Assembly (NCBI GenBank): GCA_947631685.1 | Contig: CANRMI010000009.1 | Coordinates: 1-64,000, forward strand | Reading direction: 5' to 3' | DNA length: 64,000 bases | Origin: an uncultured Lachnospiraceae bacterium | Lineage (GTDB): Bacteria > Bacillota > Clostridia > Lachnospirales > Lachnospiraceae | Shown: positions 61,941 through 64,000 of the stretch, piece after piece | Numbering within the stretch: position 1 is the stretch's first letter | How the letters are laid out: every line of letters starts with the position of its first letter | The notes under the pieces: generated by a model | What the model was told of the DNA's origin: nothing | Seen by the model: the letters and a program-made list of their open reading frames with translations, nothing else | Database searches by the model: none | Translations under genes and position numbers: made by a program

Positions 61941-62420
61941 CTATTCAGTTGGATGTTTCCCGGCGAAAAAAACGCTCAGTATTTTGAAAAAAAGCCATCC
62001 GATCCATACGCCCAGGCCGTTCAATAAAATGTCGTCCACATCAAAACAGCCGAAATTGCTCCAAAGCTGGAACAGTTCGATGGCAAGCACCACGAGCAGT
62101 CCCGCCCCTAAGCACCAGAAGCATTTTTTTAAGCGCCTGCCCAACAGCGGCAGCATACAGCCTAAGGGAACAAAGACCAGCACATTTCCCACCAGATTCC
62201 CAAAACTGTAGATGCCCAGATGGTTCCAATGCTTCACATAGAGCCTGATGGTTTTAAACAAGACCAGATTCGCCTGATTCTTCCCCTGCCAGAATACATC
62301 ATCCCTCCAGTTTTCCGCGATCCTTTTGAGCATTGGCAGCGGATATTTAAATATGATCACCCTGATCAGGATCAACAGGTACAGCACAAACAGTACCCAT
62401 ATATATTTCTTTTTTACCAT
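61941..62420 (-). CDS. VanZ-family membrane protein
   Basis: This 159-residue protein has about four membrane segments and the VanZ-like pattern FGNLVGNVLVFVPLGCMLPLL followed by VVLAIELFQLWSNFGCFDVDDILLN is split into its core DVDDILLNGLGVWIG. The family includes VanZ, linked to teicoplanin tolerance, but most members have no known role. GGAAAGG precedes the ATG. It lies 16 bases after truA in a three-gene unit that ends at a bidirectional terminator. Confidence 0.9.
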   Translation of the reverse strand: MVKKKYIWVLFVLYLLILIRVIIFKYPLPMLKRIAENWRDDVFWQGKNQANLVLFKTIRLYVKHWNHLGIYSFGNLVGNVLVFVPLGCMLPLLGRRLKKCFWCLGAGLLVVLAIELFQLWSNFGCFDVDDILLNGLGVWIGWLFFKILSVFFAGKHPTE

Positions 62421-62436
62421 AACAGCCTTTCCGTTA

Positions 62437-63174
62437 TCAATATCTTACTTCCATCAATGTCAGTCCCTGGGCCGGAGCCAGAGCTCCCGCCAATTCTCTC
62501 TTTTTAGAGGCAAGGATTTCCGTCATCTCCTCCGGACGTCTCTGCCCCAGTCCTGTCTCTATCAGTGTCCCCATTAGTATACGTACCATATGAAAAAGAA
62601 AACCGTCTCCACTGAAATAAAAATCAATTTTATCTCCATGGGGTTCGATCCGAAGCTCCTCAAGCGTCCTTACCGTGGATTTTCTGCTTTTTTTAGCAGA
62701 GGTAAACGCCGCGAAATCATGGGTGCCGCAGAGCAGTTCTGCCGCCCTTTTCATGGCCTCCACATCCAAAGGTTCCGCAATACTCCAAGTATAGCGGCGT
62801 TCCAGTACATGAGGAAGAGGACTGTTGATTACCCGGTAACGGTAGGTCTTTCCTTTGGCGTTTAAGCGGCTGTGAAAACGCTCGTCCGCCTCCTCCACTT
62901 TTATTACGCCAATATCCTCCGGCAGGTAGGCATTCATATATTCCAGAATCTCCCCGGGCGTTTTGTCCGTTTCCAAATGGGCGTTCGCCACCTGTCCCAG
63001 GGCGTGTACGCCCGCGTCCGTCCTGCCGCTGCCCTGTACTTTTACGGGCTGCCCGCACATCTTGGAAAGCAGTGCCTCCAGCTTGCCCTGAATGGTATTT
63101 TCGCTGCTCTCCTGCCGCTGCCAGCCCTGGTAACGGCCGCCCTCGTACTGCAGCGTAAACTTAAAGTTTCTCAT
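62437..63174 (-). CDS. truA: tRNA pseudouridine synthase A
   Basis: TruA makes pseudouridine at positions 38-40 of tRNA anticodon arms. The 245-residue protein starts MRNFKFTLQYEGGRYQGWQR, has the catalytic Asp in GSGRTDAGVHALGQ, and the C-terminal block GDGFLFHMVRILMGTLIE. Its start overlaps the end of the permease gene by 14 bases and it is followed by the VanZ-like gene. Confidence 0.96.
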   Translation of the reverse strand: MRNFKFTLQYEGGRYQGWQRQESSENTIQGKLEALLSKMCGQPVKVQGSGRTDAGVHALGQVANAHLETDKTPGEILEYMNAYLPEDIGVIKVEEADERFHSRLNAKGKTYRYRVINSPLPHVLERRYTWSIAEPLDVEAMKRAAELLCGTHDFAAFTSAKKSRKSTVRTLEELRIEPHGDKIDFYFSGDGFLFHMVRILMGTLIETGLGQRRPEEMTEILASKKRELAGALAPAQGLTLMEVRY

Positions 63175-64000
63175 TTTTCTTTTCCTGATGTTTCTTGTTC
63201 GTTTCCTTTTTTGTTTCCCTGTTCGTTCCCTTGTTCGTTTCCTTTTTTGCTTCCTCTTCGGCTTTTTCCTCTTCCTCGACCTCTTTTATTTCCTCTTCGC
63301 ATTCTTCCTTGTAGGACTCTACGATCTCCATATCTTCCGCGGTCAGCTTCCTAAAACGGTTTATACCGGCAGCCAGAATGCGGACACTGTTCCTGGTGGT
63401 ATCAAAGAGCCCCTCTTTATAGAGTGTCCAGAAAATGATCCCCACGGGTACTGCCACGATCATACCGAACACGCCCGCGAACTTATAGCCGATAAAAAGC
63501 AGAAACAAAGTGGGAATGGGAGGTACTCCTATGGAATCCCCCACGATCTTGGGCTGAATAATCTGTCTGACCAGCTGGCTGATGCCCCAGATGGCCAACA
63601 GCCCTATGGTCATTTTATAGTCGGCGCTTAAAAATTTTACGATCGCCCAGGGGAGCATGACCGTACCGGTTCCGAAAAAGGGGAAGAAGTCCAGTATGGC
63701 AATCCCCAGAGCCACCAGCAGGGTATAATTGACTCCCAGCACTACCAGGCCGATGACAAGCAGCAGATAAATCCAGAGCTCGATCCTTATCTGCGCCTTA
63801 AAATAGCCGCCCACGGCCTGAAAAAGACTGCGCCGGATTATGAGGTAACGGTACTGCAGGGATTCCGGCAGGAAAGAACTCAGCATCCCGATAAACGAAT
63901 CCCTTTCCGCCACGAAGAAATAGGCAGAGAGCAGGCACATGATGATACCGATGATCACGGTGGGAAGCTGTTTCGCGAAATCCCCCACCGCCTCAATGGT
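63161..64000 (-). CDS. AI-2E/PerM-family permease, 5' part outside the window
   Basis: At least 280 residues are visible, with the N-terminal part cut by the window edge; the reading frame stays open to base 64000. It has about five visible membrane segments and the family pattern IAILDFFPFFGTGTVMLPW and GDSIGVPPIPTLFLLFIGYK. A long charged C-terminal tail (EEEEKAEEEAKKETNK-type) follows, which is uncommon. Family members export small molecules or act as Na+/H+ antiporters. The GTG near 63988 is not a start, since the frame continues upstream. Confidence 0.88.
   Translation of the reverse strand, partial: TIEAVGDFAKQLPTVIIGIIMCLLSAYFFVAERDSFIGMLSSFLPESLQYRYLIIRRSLFQAVGGYFKAQIRIELWIYLLLVIGLVVLGVNYTLLVALGIAILDFFPFFGTGTVMLPWAIVKFLSADYKMTIGLLAIWGISQLVRQIIQPKIVGDSIGVPPIPTLFLLFIGYKFAGVFGMIVAVPVGIIFWTLYKEGLFDTTRNSVRILAAGINRFRKLTAEDMEIVESYKEECEEEIKEVEEEEKAEEEAKKETNKGTNRETKKETNKKHQEKKNEKL

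Overview
The window reads as one contiguous chromosomal stretch of an anaerobic Firmicute, most likely a gut-type member of the Lachnospiraceae (Clostridia). The reasons are AGGAGG-type ribosome binding sites, the housekeeping order rpmE - DUF1385 - prmC - prfA, plant-cell-wall sugar catabolism, LarB/LarC, and AG-rich leaders in a genome of roughly even base composition. The placement is an inference from gene content; no rRNA is present to confirm it. About 54 protein genes are packed tightly, mostly on the minus strand. I saw no tRNA, rRNA, CRISPR array, insertion sequence or prophage, and there is no gene-free stretch above about 300 bases.

Region 1 (1-11.9 kb) is uronate and pectin catabolism. 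A GPH-family sugar transporter, a TetR regulator and an alpha/beta hydrolase form one operon behind a promoter with stacked inverted repeats. Next to it is an operon of KduI, an SDR dehydrogenase (KduD/DhuD type), a DhuI-like RpiB-family isomerase, a KDPG aldolase with an extra C-terminal domain, and a KDG kinase. It ends in a clear terminator and starts at a promoter abutting a perfect cre-like palindrome. A GH95 glycosidase and an SGNH esterase lie just upstream. Region 5 (55-57.8 kb) adds GH43 and GH105 enzymes of the same theme.

Region 2 (11.8-22.2 kb) holds a lipase-like DUF2974 protein, a transmembrane chemoreceptor, and a five-gene minus-strand operon: FIST sensor protein, soluble chemoreceptor-like protein, a TetM-like translational GTPase fused to a Rae1/YacP-like NYN nuclease domain, an AraK-type ribulokinase and AraD.

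Region 3 (22.3-42 kb) is the most unusual part: a phospho-signalling island. Three paralogous membrane Ser/Thr kinases share one kinase head but carry different extracellular parts. They lie downstream of a PP2C phosphatase, a YjiH-like membrane protein, a lipoprotein, an FHA-FHA-ABC exporter (similar in layout to mycobacterial Rv1747), a twin-domain methyltransferase and a HemN-like radical SAM enzyme, all on the same strand. Divergent to these are an HTH protein and a fourth kinase with an extracellular leucine-rich-repeat region, and then a clostridial subtilase. The likely logic is extracellular sensing by kinases, FHA readout on the exporter, reset by PP2C, and an exported product modified by the radical SAM and methyltransferase enzymes. 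The product is unknown.

Region 4 (42-55 kb) has an AraC regulator, an M18 aminopeptidase with a DMT transporter, a BcrAB-like ABC pair, LarC/LarB (nickel-pincer cofactor, without larA in view), a GNAT protein, PrfA, PrmC, a DUF1385 membrane protein, L31 and Rho. Region 6 (58-64 kb) has a glycolipid glycosyltransferase coupled to a PlsY-like acyltransferase, an atypical response regulator, an ECF sigma factor with its probable anti-sigma protein, a VanZ-like protein, TruA and a truncated AI-2E-family permease at the window edge.
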